Assembly: GCF_902499175.1 (NCBI RefSeq)
Contig: NZ_CABVQC010000038.1
Span: 1 to 64,000, forward strand
Reading direction: 5' to 3'
Length of the DNA: 64,000 nucleotides
Source of the DNA: Burkholderia aenigmatica
GTDB lineage: Bacteria > Pseudomonadota > Gammaproteobacteria > Burkholderiales > Burkholderiaceae
How positions within the stretch are numbered: the first letter of the stretch is position 1; each line of letters starts with the position of its first letter. Position numbers and translations under genes: made by a program. The notes under the pieces are model-generated. The model saw only the letters and a list, made by a program, of their open reading frames with translations, searched no databases and was not told the origin of the DNA. This document shows positions 1-7,728 of this stretch, one piece after another.

Positions 1-312
1 CGCGGCACGCCGGCGCGGCGGTGCCGGCCGCGACAACCCGACCACGCGCGTGCCTCGGCGGTCGGACTGCAGGAAACCTTCGGCGACGAGCTGCTCGTAG
101 ACGGCGGCCGTCGTGTTGCGCGACACGCCGAGCGTCTCGGCCAGCGCGCGCGTGCCGGGCAGCCGCGTGCCGGCCGGCATCGCGCCGCCGAGAATCGCGT
201 CGCGCACACGGCGCAGCAACTGGCGTTGCAGCGAAGGCGCGCCCGGCGTGCGCGCCAGCGGCGCGTCGAGCGGCAGCAACGGCGCGTCGGCGGAAGGAAG
301 AACTGTCGTCAT
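1..312 (-). CDS. MocR/GntR-type regulator, N-terminal part (cut by window edge)
   Basis: The minus strand opens at an ATG at 312 and reads without a stop to the window edge, giving 104 residues. The visible part is a GntR winged helix-turn-helix: a helix ending RDAILGG, then PAGTRLPGTRALAETLGVSR, NTTAAVYEQL and a wing with LQSDRRGTRV. The 30-residue lead before the HTH fits the MocR subfamily, in which a PLP-binding aminotransferase-like domain follows; that domain would lie outside the window. It is divergent from a GNAT acetyltransferase gene, a frequent arrangement in which the regulator controls both genes. A perfect tandem repeat at 343-369 lies just upstream and is a candidate binding site. 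The effector is unknown. Confidence 0.8.
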   Translation of the reverse strand, partial: MTTVLPSADAPLLPLDAPLARTPGAPSLQRQLLRRVRDAILGGAMPAGTRLPGTRALAETLGVSRNTTAAVYEQLVAEGFLQSDRRGTRVVGLSRPAPPRRRAA

Positions 313-342
313 CGGAACATCGCAGCGTGAAAATGTCGGAAG

Positions 343-369
343 GTGGCGCACGGCTAGTGGCGCACGGCT
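343..369. promoter_or_regulatory. Perfect 13-bp tandem direct repeat, candidate MocR operator
   Basis: GTGGCGCACGGCT occurs at 343-355 and again at 357-369, one base apart, in the divergent region between the MocR gene (start 312) and the acetyltransferase. MocR regulators such as GabR and PdxR are known to bind direct repeats rather than palindromes. The link to this regulator is inferred from that precedent and from position. Confidence 0.45.
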
Positions 370-500
370 CGCGGTTCGCGCCCCGTAACGCGTGGCACCA
401 TAAATTTGCCGATCTCTGGCGCTTCTCATGGTACCTCGCCGCGACTACGATCGTCTGCATGCCGGCATGTCGCCGGCCGCCAACCGAAGCGAGATCGACC

Positions 501-1703
501 TTGTCCACGCTCACCAACGCTTTCCAGCAACCCATCGGCCACCCCGTTCCCGACTGGTCCGCGCGCCCGCGGCCGGAGCGCATCGTCCTCGAAGGCCGCT
601 ACTGCCGGCTCGAACCGCTCGACGCCGAACGCCATGCGGCCGACCTGTACGCCGCCTACGCCCAGGCGCCGGACGGCAGCGACTGGACCTATCTCGTCCA
701 CGGCCCGTACGCCGACGAGTCGAGCTACCGCGACTACGCGCGCGGCGCGCAGGCAAGCACCGATCCGCTGCACTACACGGTGATCGACCGCGCCACGGGC
801 CGCGCGGTCGGCACGCTCGCGCTGATGCGCATCGATCCGGCCAACGGCGTGATCGAGGTCGGCTCCGTCACGTTCTCGCCGCTGCTCAAGCGCACGCCCG
901 TATCGACCGAAGCGCAGTTCCTGCTGATGAAGTACGCGTTCGACACGCTCGGCTACCGGCGCTACGAATGGAAGTGCGACGACCTGAACATCCCGTCGCG
1001 CAAGGCCGCCGCCCGGCTCGGGTTCCGCTACGAAGGCACGTTCCGGCAGGCGATCGTCTACCGCGACCGCAATCGCGACACCGCGTGGTTCTCGATCATC
1101 GACGGCGAATGGCCGGATGTCCGCGCCGCGTTCGACGCGTGGCTCGCACCGGAGAACTTCGACGCGCACGGCGAGCAGCGCCAGTCGCTCATCGCGATCC
1201 GTCACGCGCAGGCGCGTGAGCGCGATGCGGCCAGCCGCGCGCAGGACGCGACGCGCGTCACGGTGCGCCCGCTCGTCGCCGCCGACGAAGCCGCGTGGCG
1301 CCCGCTGTGGCAGGGTTATCAGCAGTTCTACGACACCGCGCTGAGCGACGCGGTGTTCGCGACGACGTGGGCGCGCCTGATGGATCCCGCCGAACCGATG
1401 TTCGTGCTCGGCGCATTCGACGCATCGGGTGCGCTGGTCGGGATCGTGCATTCGATCTACCACCGCTCGTGCTGGACCGAAGGGCCCTACTGCTACCTGC
1501 AGGATCTCTACACCGCACCCGACGCACGCGGGCAAGGTGCAGGCGGTGCGCTGATCGAGGCCGTGTACGACCATGCCCGCGAAGCCGGCGCGAGCCGCGT
1601 GTACTGGCTCACGCACGAAACCAACACGACCGCGCGCGCACTGTACGACAAGCTAGCGAACAACGCCGGGTTCATCCAGTACCGGCACGACGTGAAGAAG
1701 TAA
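501..1703 (+). CDS. Tandem GNAT N-acetyltransferase (two fused domains)
   Basis: The protein has about 400 residues and two complete GNAT domains. The first (about residues 20-220) is RimJ/RimL-like: ERIVLEGRYCRLEPL, IEVGSVTFSP and ending NIPSRKAAARLGFRYEGTFR. The second (about 250-400) begins VTVRPLVAADEAAW and holds the acetyl-CoA loop DARGQGAGGALI and a final NTTARALYDKLANNAGF. GNAT proteins are usually 150-200 residues, so this is a fusion of two acetyltransferases with different relatives. The start is uncertain: TTG at 501 (reading LSTLTNAFQQ) is preferred because family similarity begins soon after and a weak GA-rich stretch precedes it. An ATG at 459 is possible. It is divergent from the MocR gene. 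The substrate is unknown. Confidence 0.8.
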   Translation: MSTLTNAFQQPIGHPVPDWSARPRPERIVLEGRYCRLEPLDAERHAADLYAAYAQAPDGSDWTYLVHGPYADESSYRDYARGAQASTDPLHYTVIDRATGRAVGTLALMRIDPANGVIEVGSVTFSPLLKRTPVSTEAQFLLMKYAFDTLGYRRYEWKCDDLNIPSRKAAARLGFRYEGTFRQAIVYRDRNRDTAWFSIIDGEWPDVRAAFDAWLAPENFDAHGEQRQSLIAIRHAQARERDAASRAQDATRVTVRPLVAADEAAWRPLWQGYQQFYDTALSDAVFATTWARLMDPAEPMFVLGAFDASGALVGIVHSIYHRSCWTEGPYCYLQDLYTAPDARGQGAGGALIEAVYDHAREAGASRVYWLTHETNTTARALYDKLANNAGFIQYRHDVKK

Positions 1704-1727
1704 CCCGCTGCAGCAGCCGGCCGGCGT

Positions 1728-2207
1728 TCAGCCGCGAACGTCGGCCGGCGCGTGTGCGTCGTCATCCTCCGCCGTGACGCCACACGTCGCGCCGGTGGCA
1801 CCCCGCACCGACGCCGGGCAGATCATCTCGTCGCCGTTGGCCGGCACGGGCCGCCGTACCGGCCGGAACACCGGCTCGCCCGGCTCGATCGACTGCCCCG
1901 AGATCGCGCAGCGGCCCGGCTGCAGCGCGATACGCAAACGCCAGCGCTGTTCGCCGTAATGGCAACGGCCGCTCTCGACCCAGCGAACCAGCAACGCGTT
2001 GTCGCCGGCCTCCAGCACCGTGACGAACAGTTGCGGACGCAACGGCGAGACGGCCAACGCCGCGTGCTCAGGAGCCGGCACCCGGCCGATCGTCACGAGC
2101 GGATGCGCGACGCCGTCACACGGCGGCATCGGATCGTGTTCGACCCATGCCGGCGCATCGCACGGCGGGTCTTCTGCGCAAATCAGGCTTTCCATGGTGT
2201 TGAGCAT
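1728..2207 (-). CDS. DUF3331 family protein
   Basis: This is a 159-residue protein of unknown function. Its core, VRWVESGRCHYGEQRWRLR followed by CAISGQSIEPGEPVFRP and a PVPANGDEMI segment, matches my recollection of DUF3331, a family found many times over in Burkholderia genomes. There is no signal peptide or membrane segment. The cysteine at the centre of CAISG and the turn after it look like a small zinc-knuckle or treble-clef-type fold, but this is a guess. The start is taken at ATG 2207; a second ATG at 2195 would remove four residues. It lies 38 bp after the MFS gene on the same strand and may be co-transcribed with it. Confidence 0.75.
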   Translation of the reverse strand: MLNTMESLICAEDPPCDAPAWVEHDPMPPCDGVAHPLVTIGRVPAPEHAALAVSPLRPQLFVTVLEAGDNALLVRWVESGRCHYGEQRWRLRIALQPGRCAISGQSIEPGEPVFRPVRRPVPANGDEMICPASVRGATGATCGVTAEDDDAHAPADVRG

Positions 2208-2245
2208 GCTTGACGGATTTCCGTACAGGTTGAACGGCGCCGCGC

Positions 2246-3457
2246 TCAGCGCCGGCCCAGCGGTTCGCGCAGCAGCGACAAGCCGATCGCCGCGCCGGTG
2301 ACGGCGGCCGCGAACATCAGCCCGATGCCGCCCGACCAGCCGAAGGCACCGACGATCGCGCCGATCGCCAGCGGCCCGATCACCTGTCCGAGATAGTTGC
2401 CCTGCACGACCCAGCCGATGCTGAGCGGCGCCAGCGACGGCGTCGGCGCGGAGCCGGGCGCGCACGCGAGGATCGTCGCGGGCAGCATCCCCGCGATCGC
2501 CGAGAACGCAAAACCCAGCGCGACCGCGAGCGGTGCCGGCGTGGCCGCGCTGAAGAGCCCTGCGCCGGCCGCGCCGATCGCGACCGACGTCGCGGCCATC
2601 ACGATCCCCGGCCGTGCGCCGCGCGACAGCAGCCAGCCGGCCGTCAGGTTGCCGATCACGCACGCGGCGACGATCGCCGCGCTGATCAGCCCCGCCGCGC
2701 CGACCGCGACGCCGAGGCGCTGCATCAGGAACACCGGCAGGAACGTCATCGCGGCGAAGAACTGCACGTTGTAGGTGGCGAAACCCAGCGCGAGCAGCGT
2801 GGTCGACCGCGACGCGAGCACGTCGCGCAGCGCGGGCCCGATGCGTGGCGCGGCGGCCTGCCGCGACGGCACATCGGCGGACGTCGTGACGGGCACCGCG
2901 GCCGCCGCCACGAGCGTCAACGCCGCGGCCGCGAGCCAGCCGTTGCGCCAGCCGCCGAGCAGCGGCCCGACCAGCATCGACAGCGCCATGCCGACCGGCA
3001 TGAACGTGCTCCACAGCCCGAACGCGAGCGTGCGCCGCTCGGGCGGCGTCACGCGATTCAGCACCGCCGGCGCGGCGACCACCACGATCACGAAACCGAG
3101 CCCCTCGGCGAAGCGCGTGACCAGCAGCAGCGCGAAGCTGTCGGCCCATGCCCCGGCAACACTCGACAGGCCGAGGATGACGAGGCCCGCGATCAGCAGC
3201 AGCCGGTCGCCCCAGCGCCGCACCAGCACGCCGGCCGCGATCCCGCCAAATACGCCGACGAACGGAAACACCGACATGATCCCGCTCAGCGAAGCGAGCG
3301 AGCCGCCGAACTCGTGCTGGAGCGACGGCAACGCGATCGTCGCCTTGCCGACGTGCAACGCCGACACGATGCTCGCCAGCACCACGTTCGCGACAGCGGC
3401 CCGGTAGCGGCGCGACGATAGCGTGGCGGCATCGGCCGCGACAGGCGATTCGGTCAT
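2246..3457 (-). CDS. MFS transporter (drug/metabolite efflux type)
   Basis: A 403-residue, 12-helix major facilitator. It shows the helix 2-3 loop motif (GVLVRRWGDRLLLIAG), a long proline/glycine-rich helix 5 and a second-half repeat (GWLLSRGARPGIVM). Its size and lack of a long central loop fit proton-driven efflux families. The start is the ATG at 3457, which follows GAGGTGG at proper spacing; an in-frame GTG two codons upstream is less likely. The promoter region carries a MerR-type palindrome in a 19-bp spacer at 3525-3555, so expression is probably induced by a signal sensed by a MerR-family regulator, none of which is encoded nearby. The substrate cannot be read from the sequence. Confidence 0.85.
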   Translation of the reverse strand: MTESPVAADAATLSSRRYRAAVANVVLASIVSALHVGKATIALPSLQHEFGGSLASLSGIMSVFPFVGVFGGIAAGVLVRRWGDRLLLIAGLVILGLSSVAGAWADSFALLLVTRFAEGLGFVIVVVAAPAVLNRVTPPERRTLAFGLWSTFMPVGMALSMLVGPLLGGWRNGWLAAAALTLVAAAAVPVTTSADVPSRQAAAPRIGPALRDVLASRSTTLLALGFATYNVQFFAAMTFLPVFLMQRLGVAVGAAGLISAAIVAACVIGNLTAGWLLSRGARPGIVMAATSVAIGAAGAGLFSAATPAPLAVALGFAFSAIAGMLPATILACAPGSAPTPSLAPLSIGWVVQGNYLGQVIGPLAIGAIVGAFGWSGGIGLMFAAAVTGAAIGLSLLREPLGRR

Positions 3458-3524
3458 CTCCACCTCGGTTGAAGCGGCCGCGTGCCACGGGATACGTCAC
3501 GCGTCCGCGATCGGACTGGCGCAC

Positions 3525-3555
3525 ATGATACAAATTGAAGTTCACTTCAAGTAAA
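3525..3555 (-). promoter_or_regulatory. MerR-type promoter with 16-bp palindrome in a 19-bp spacer
   Basis: On the minus strand, TTTACT (3555-3550) and TATCAT (3530-3525) are separated by 19 bp, the overlong spacer typical of MerR-family promoters. The spacer and the end of the -35 hold the palindrome TTGAAGTGAACTTCAA (3535-3550; 7-bp arms, 2-bp centre). The layout closely resembles the SoxR-controlled soxS promoter. The predicted transcript starts about 60 bp before the MFS start codon. Confidence 0.6.
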
Positions 3556-3647
3556 GGGGTAATGTGCGCAACGATCCGTTCCGTCGATCGCGGCAATGGG
3601 CCGGCATGGCAGCGTGCACCGCCCCGATCTAAGCTGTCGGCCTCGCG

Positions 3648-3797
3648 ATGCAGCTGCTCGCCGCGATCGCCGCGCATGCCCGGCAACGCGGCGCGCAGCG
3701 TGTCTGGCTCGTGTCGACCGCGGCCGGTCTGCCGCTGTACCGCGCCGCCGGATTCACGCCGCTCGCACCGGTCGCGGTCGACGAAGTGGTTGCCTGA
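3648..3797 (+). pseudogene. C-terminal relic of a GNAT acetyltransferase
   Basis: A 49-codon frame opens just after an in-frame stop at 3630-3632. It reads LLAAIAAHARQRGAQRVWLV followed by GLPLYRAAGFTPLAP. That is the last third of a GNAT domain: the helix after the acetyl-CoA loop, the next strand, and the LYRAAGF turn near the C terminus. No N-terminal half is found upstream in any frame, so it is a remnant rather than a frameshifted gene. It lies beside the MerR-type promoter and may be the trace of a lost neighbour of the MFS gene. Confidence 0.55.
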
Positions 3798-3841
3798 ACG
3801 CAAATCGAACCGCGCCGGCCATCGGCACGCGTCTCGCAATT

Positions 3842-3878
3842 CGTCTCATTGCGCTGAGACGAACGTCCCAGCGTCTCA
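3842..3878 (+). promoter_or_regulatory. Inverted repeat CGTCTCA-N6-TGAGACG plus extra half-site
   Basis: CGTCTCA (3842-3848) and TGAGACG (3855-3861) form a perfect 7-bp inverted repeat around six bases, and a third CGTCTCA stands at 3872-3878. The group is centred about 165 bp upstream of a candidate sigma-54 promoter, the usual distance for an upstream activator site of a bacterial enhancer-binding protein. An AcoR-type activator would be the expected protein for butanediol/acetoin genes, but none is encoded in the window. Confidence 0.45.
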
Positions 3879-4014
3879 TCCGGCCTGCGATTTTGCTTGC
3901 GCAGCAAATTCCGCACCCAATCCCCTCACAACATTTCCCCATCAGCGGACACAGCAATGGTGCATTGCGTCATTCCCGTCCCGCCCTGCCACCACCCGGC
4001 GCCCCCACTCAAGC

Positions 4015-4030
4015 TGGCCCCGTTCCTGCA
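4015..4030 (+). promoter_or_regulatory. Candidate sigma-54 (-24/-12) promoter
   Basis: TGGCCCCGTTCCTGCA keeps the invariant GG (4016-4017) and GC (4028-4029) exactly ten bases apart, and matches most of the TGGCAC-N5-TTGCA consensus. It lies about 85 bp before the dehydrogenase start. Weak points are CC for AC in the -24 element and CTGC for TTGC at -12. The rest of 3798-4112 shows no gene. Confidence 0.4.
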
Positions 4031-4112
4031 TACCGGTCGATCGCGCAATCGCGCGACGGGCATACCGGCAGCCACGCGCTGCGCCCGACGACAACCTGAT
4101 GGAGACAGCAAC

Positions 4113-5210
4113 GTGAGTACACCGGCATCGACCACCGCCCTCAGCATGAAAGCCGCCGTCTGGCACGGCCGCCACGACATCCGCGTCGAACAGGTTCCCG
4201 TGCCGGCGCGCCCGCCGGCAGGCTGGGTCACGATTCGCGTGCACTGGTGCGGGATCTGCGGTTCCGACCTGCACGAATACGTCGCGGGGCCCGTGTTCAT
4301 CCCGGTCGACGCGCCGCATCCGCTGACGGGCCTGAAGGGCCAGTGCATCCTCGGCCACGAGTTCAGCGGCGAGATCGCCGAACTCGGCGCGGGCGTGACG
4401 GGCTTCGCGGTCGGCGACCGCGTGACGGCCGACGCATGCCAGCATTGCGGCACCTGCTGGTATTGCAAACACGGGCTGTACAACATCTGCGAGAACCTCG
4501 CGTTCACCGGGCTGATGAACAACGGCGCGTTCGCCGAATACGTGAACGTGCCGGCCGAGCTGCTGTACAAGCTGCCCGACGATTTCCCGACCGAGGCCGG
4601 GGCGCTGATCGAGCCGCTCGCGGTCGGGCTGCATGCGGTGAAGAAGGCCGGCAACATCGTCGGGCAGACGGTCGTCGTGGTCGGCGCGGGCACGATCGGC
4701 CTGTGCACGATCATGTGCGCGAAAGCCGCGGGCGCCGGGCGCGTGATCGCGCTGGAAATGTCGGCCGCGCGCAAGCAGAAAGCGCTGGAAGTCGGCGCGA
4801 GCGTCGTCATCGATCCGAAGACGTCGGACGCGATCGCGGAAGTGAAGGCGCTGACCGGCGGCTACGGCGCCGACGTGTCGTTCGAGTGCATCGGGCACGC
4901 GACCACCGCGAAGCTCGCGATCGACGTGATCCGCAAGGCCGGCAAGTCGGTGATGGTCGGCATCTTCGAGGAGCCGGCGCCGTTCAACTTCTTCGACATC
5001 GTGTCGACCGAGAAGGAAGTGATCGGCTCACTGGCGTACAACGGCGAATTCGCGGACGTGATCCGCTTCATCGCGGACGGCCGCATCGACGTGCAGCCGC
5101 TCATCACCGGGCGCATCGCGCTCGGCGACATCGTCTCGCACGGCTTCGAGGAACTGGTCAACCACAAGGACCGGAACGTGAAGATCATCGTTCAGCCCGC
5201 CGCTGCCTGA
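4113..5210 (+). CDS. 2,3-butanediol dehydrogenase (zinc-dependent MDR family)
   Basis: A 365-residue medium-chain zinc alcohol dehydrogenase. Near the start are the catalytic zinc cysteine (CGICGSDLHEY) and the GHEFSGEIAELG motif. The structural zinc lobe CQHCGTCWYCKHGLYNIC follows, then the NAD-binding GAGTIGLCTIMCAKAAGA. The DLHEY segment and the long insert GPVFIPVDAPHPLTG are typical of (R,R)-butanediol dehydrogenases, which interconvert acetoin and 2,3-butanediol. The start is GTG 4113, preceded by GGAGA; an ATG at 4146 (MKAAVWHG) is the alternative. It is monocistronic as far as seen. Upstream lie a candidate sigma-54 promoter and an inverted-repeat activator site. Related sorbitol or threonine dehydrogenase activity cannot be excluded. 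Confidence 0.85.
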   Translation: MSTPASTTALSMKAAVWHGRHDIRVEQVPVPARPPAGWVTIRVHWCGICGSDLHEYVAGPVFIPVDAPHPLTGLKGQCILGHEFSGEIAELGAGVTGFAVGDRVTADACQHCGTCWYCKHGLYNICENLAFTGLMNNGAFAEYVNVPAELLYKLPDDFPTEAGALIEPLAVGLHAVKKAGNIVGQTVVVVGAGTIGLCTIMCAKAAGAGRVIALEMSAARKQKALEVGASVVIDPKTSDAIAEVKALTGGYGADVSFECIGHATTAKLAIDVIRKAGKSVMVGIFEEPAPFNFFDIVSTEKEVIGSLAYNGEFADVIRFIADGRIDVQPLITGRIALGDIVSHGFEELVNHKDRNVKIIVQPAAA

Positions 5211-5657
5211 CCGCTCGCTAGGCCCGCGGCCGCGATTCGCGCTGCGGCACGCCTGCTGCCGTATCGCCCTGAAGCGTCGCCCGTTCGCGGGCGACGTGCC
5301 TGCCGCCCCCCTCCCGCGCGCCCCTTCCCCGCCTGCCTGCCATCGTCCGAAGCGGACTTGATGCCGCGTCCCGGTCGGACACGTCGATTCAAAACATTCG
5401 CAATCCAAACCATCTGCCGTCACGCGCCACGGGCGCGATACGCGATCAGGGTTTCTCCGGATCAAGCGTGATTCGTCCGGTGTCGACAGGACACTGACGC
5501 AAGGCGATCCTGTGCCAAGCACGATCCGGCTTCCCGGCCGGGATCGTTGCCGCCCCGTGAAGGCGGCTCCCTGCCCCCCAATAAACCTTACGGCGTCACG
5601 GCTCCGACAGGCAGAGAATACGGGCCCACCCGGGATAGCTTGCAAACATGGTGTGTC
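5211..5657. other. Intergenic region with UUCG hairpin terminator
   Basis: No convincing gene is seen in these 447 bases. At 5275-5296 CGTCGCCCG and CGGGCGACG form a perfect 9-bp stem around a TTCG tetraloop, 65 bp after the dehydrogenase stop. It has no T tract but is a likely transcript end. The last 60 bases before the histidine kinase are lower in GC and should hold its promoter. Confidence 0.4.
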
Positions 5658-7595
5658 ATGAATCGATCATTCTCGTTTAACCGGGAACGCGCATACAACA
5701 TTCGATCGCTGACGATCCTGCAGAAGACGCATATCGGCTTCGCAATCGTCACAACGCTGCTGGCCTTGCTGTGCGGCACGATTATCTGGGGGAGTTTCCG
5801 GCAATACCGGCAGGAGAACGCCGACCTGCAGAGCTTCGAATTCGTCCGCGGGGCGATGCGCGCCGCCAACGTGATCTCGGCCGAGCGCGGCCCGACGAAC
5901 GACCTGCTGGTCCGCCTGCAGGACGACGGCGCCACCGAAGCCCGCCACCTGCTCGCCGCGCGCGCGCGTTCCGACCAGGCGCTGGAACGCTTTCGCGACG
6001 GCATCGCGCAGGCGACCGTGCTGAACGATCGCGAACGCGGCAACCTGCTGCATGCACTCGATTCGGCCCGGATGACGCTCGCGGATGCGCGTGCGGAAGT
6101 CGATGCGCTCGACGCGCGGCCGCTCACGTCACGCACCGTTAACGATATCCAGCACGCACAGGCGCACCTGTTCCGGGTCGTCGACACGCTGTCGCTGCTG
6201 ATCGACGGGGCGATGACCGACACCGCGATGCGCGCCCCGCGCACGTCGGGTGCGATCCTGCTGGCGCGGCTCCTCGGCGATCTCCGGGAATACGCGGGCC
6301 GCACGGGCTCGCTGCTCATCGCGCCGATGTTCGCGCGGCAGGCGCTCGATCGCGCGCAGTTCGCGGACATCATGCGGATGCGCGGCCGCATCGAGCAATT
6401 GCGCGCGCTGATCGACGGCGCGATCGGCGCGCAGCTCGACGACCCCGACGTGGCACGCGAATACGCGCAGCTCAACGCGGCCTTCGACACGCACATCCTG
6501 CCGCTCGTCGACGCGACGGTCGCCAGCGGCCGGAACGGTGCCTATACGATGAGCGCGGCCGAGTTTTCCCGCGCGATCGTGCCGCATTTCCGGCCGAGCG
6601 AACTGCTGCGCGACCGCGTGATCGACCTTGCCCGGCACCGCGCGATCGGCGACCGGAACGCCGCCCGGATCAAGGTCGGGTTGTCGGCGTTCGCCACGGC
6701 ACTGTGCATCGCGATCCTGGTCTCGCTCGCGCGCGGCACGCAGCGGCTGTTGTCGAAGCCGCTCGATGCGCTCGGCCGCCGGATCGTCGCGCTCAGCGAC
6801 GGCGATACGTCGCACGTCGCGATGCCGCGCGGCATCGGGCCCGAGATCGCGCGGATCCATGACGCGCTGGAAACGTTGCGCAACGCGACAGTCCGCCGCG
6901 ACATGCTCGAGCGCCAGCGCAACGACATGCTGACGCTGTTCTCGCACGACATGCGCGCCCCGCTGACCTCGCTGATCATCCTGATCGACACGCAGGCGCA
7001 CCGGGCGGGCGACGCGCAGACGAAGCAGCAGTTCGCGAGAATCGGCAAGCTGGCGCGGCACACGCTGGCGATGGCCGACGGTTTCGCGCAGCTCTCGCGT
7101 GCGGAGGCCAGCGAATACGAACGCGTGCCGGTCAACCTCGCCGACCTGATGAACGAGGCACGCGACGCCGTGTGGCCGCTCGCGCACCGGAAATCCATGT
7201 CGATCGACGACGTGCCGCGGCGCGACGACACGATCGTCCAGGGCGACCCGGCACTGCTATCGCGCGCGCTGATCAACCTGCTGGACAACGCCATCAAGTA
7301 CAGCGCGCCGCTGACGAGCGTCGAATGCAAGGTCGAGCCGGGTGGCGACGGCAAGACCGTGCGCTGCACGATCCGCGACAGCGGGTGCGGCATCAGCAGC
7401 GCGGACCAGATGCGGCTGTTCGAGCGCTACCGGCGCTTCCGCACCGCCGGCCAGCCGGAAACCAGCGGCGTCGGGCTCGGCATGGCGTTCGTCAAGGCAG
7501 TCGTCGAGCGGCATGAAGGCAACATCCACGTGCACAGTGTCGTGCTGCACGGCACCACGGTCACGATCACGCTGCCCGTGGCGGTGAATCCGTGA
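5658..7595 (+). CDS. Membrane sensor histidine kinase (orphan)
   Basis: A 645-residue two-component sensor. A first membrane helix lies near residues 25-45 (IGFAIVTTLLALLCGTIIWG). An all-helical periplasmic domain of about 290 residues begins SAERGPTNDLL, which resembles the nitrate/nitrite-sensing (NIT) helical fold. A second helix near 345 (VGLSAFATALCIAILVSLA) leads into a HAMP-like linker. The kinase core has the H-box FSHDMRAPLTSLI (phospho-acceptor His430), N-box NLLDNAIKYS, G1 DSGCGIS and G2 GVGLGMAF. The start ATG at 5658 is followed by an Arg-rich cytoplasmic tail. No response regulator gene is adjacent, so the partner is encoded elsewhere. The signal is unknown. Confidence 0.85.
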   Translation: MNRSFSFNRERAYNIRSLTILQKTHIGFAIVTTLLALLCGTIIWGSFRQYRQENADLQSFEFVRGAMRAANVISAERGPTNDLLVRLQDDGATEARHLLAARARSDQALERFRDGIAQATVLNDRERGNLLHALDSARMTLADARAEVDALDARPLTSRTVNDIQHAQAHLFRVVDTLSLLIDGAMTDTAMRAPRTSGAILLARLLGDLREYAGRTGSLLIAPMFARQALDRAQFADIMRMRGRIEQLRALIDGAIGAQLDDPDVAREYAQLNAAFDTHILPLVDATVASGRNGAYTMSAAEFSRAIVPHFRPSELLRDRVIDLARHRAIGDRNAARIKVGLSAFATALCIAILVSLARGTQRLLSKPLDALGRRIVALSDGDTSHVAMPRGIGPEIARIHDALETLRNATVRRDMLERQRNDMLTLFSHDMRAPLTSLIILIDTQAHRAGDAQTKQQFARIGKLARHTLAMADGFAQLSRAEASEYERVPVNLADLMNEARDAVWPLAHRKSMSIDDVPRRDDTIVQGDPALLSRALINLLDNAIKYSAPLTSVECKVEPGGDGKTVRCTIRDSGCGISSADQMRLFERYRRFRTAGQPETSGVGLGMAFVKAVVERHEGNIHVHSVVLHGTTVTITLPVAVNP

Positions 7596-7728
7596 CGGCG
7601 GCAAGCGGCCGAGGCGACGCCGCAGCCCCACCCGATTCTTCGATATACTGGACCGAACCCTTTTCGGGGCAACCGGGGGCCACCACGCCCTTTGCACGTT
7701 CGCCTCAACCTGCGTGGAATAGCGCACC

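Noticed and set aside
1728..3839. A 703-codon minus-strand frame running through the MFS region into DUF3331
   Set aside because: Only its last 159 codons are a real protein (DUF3331). The rest is out of phase with the MFS gene and Arg-rich.
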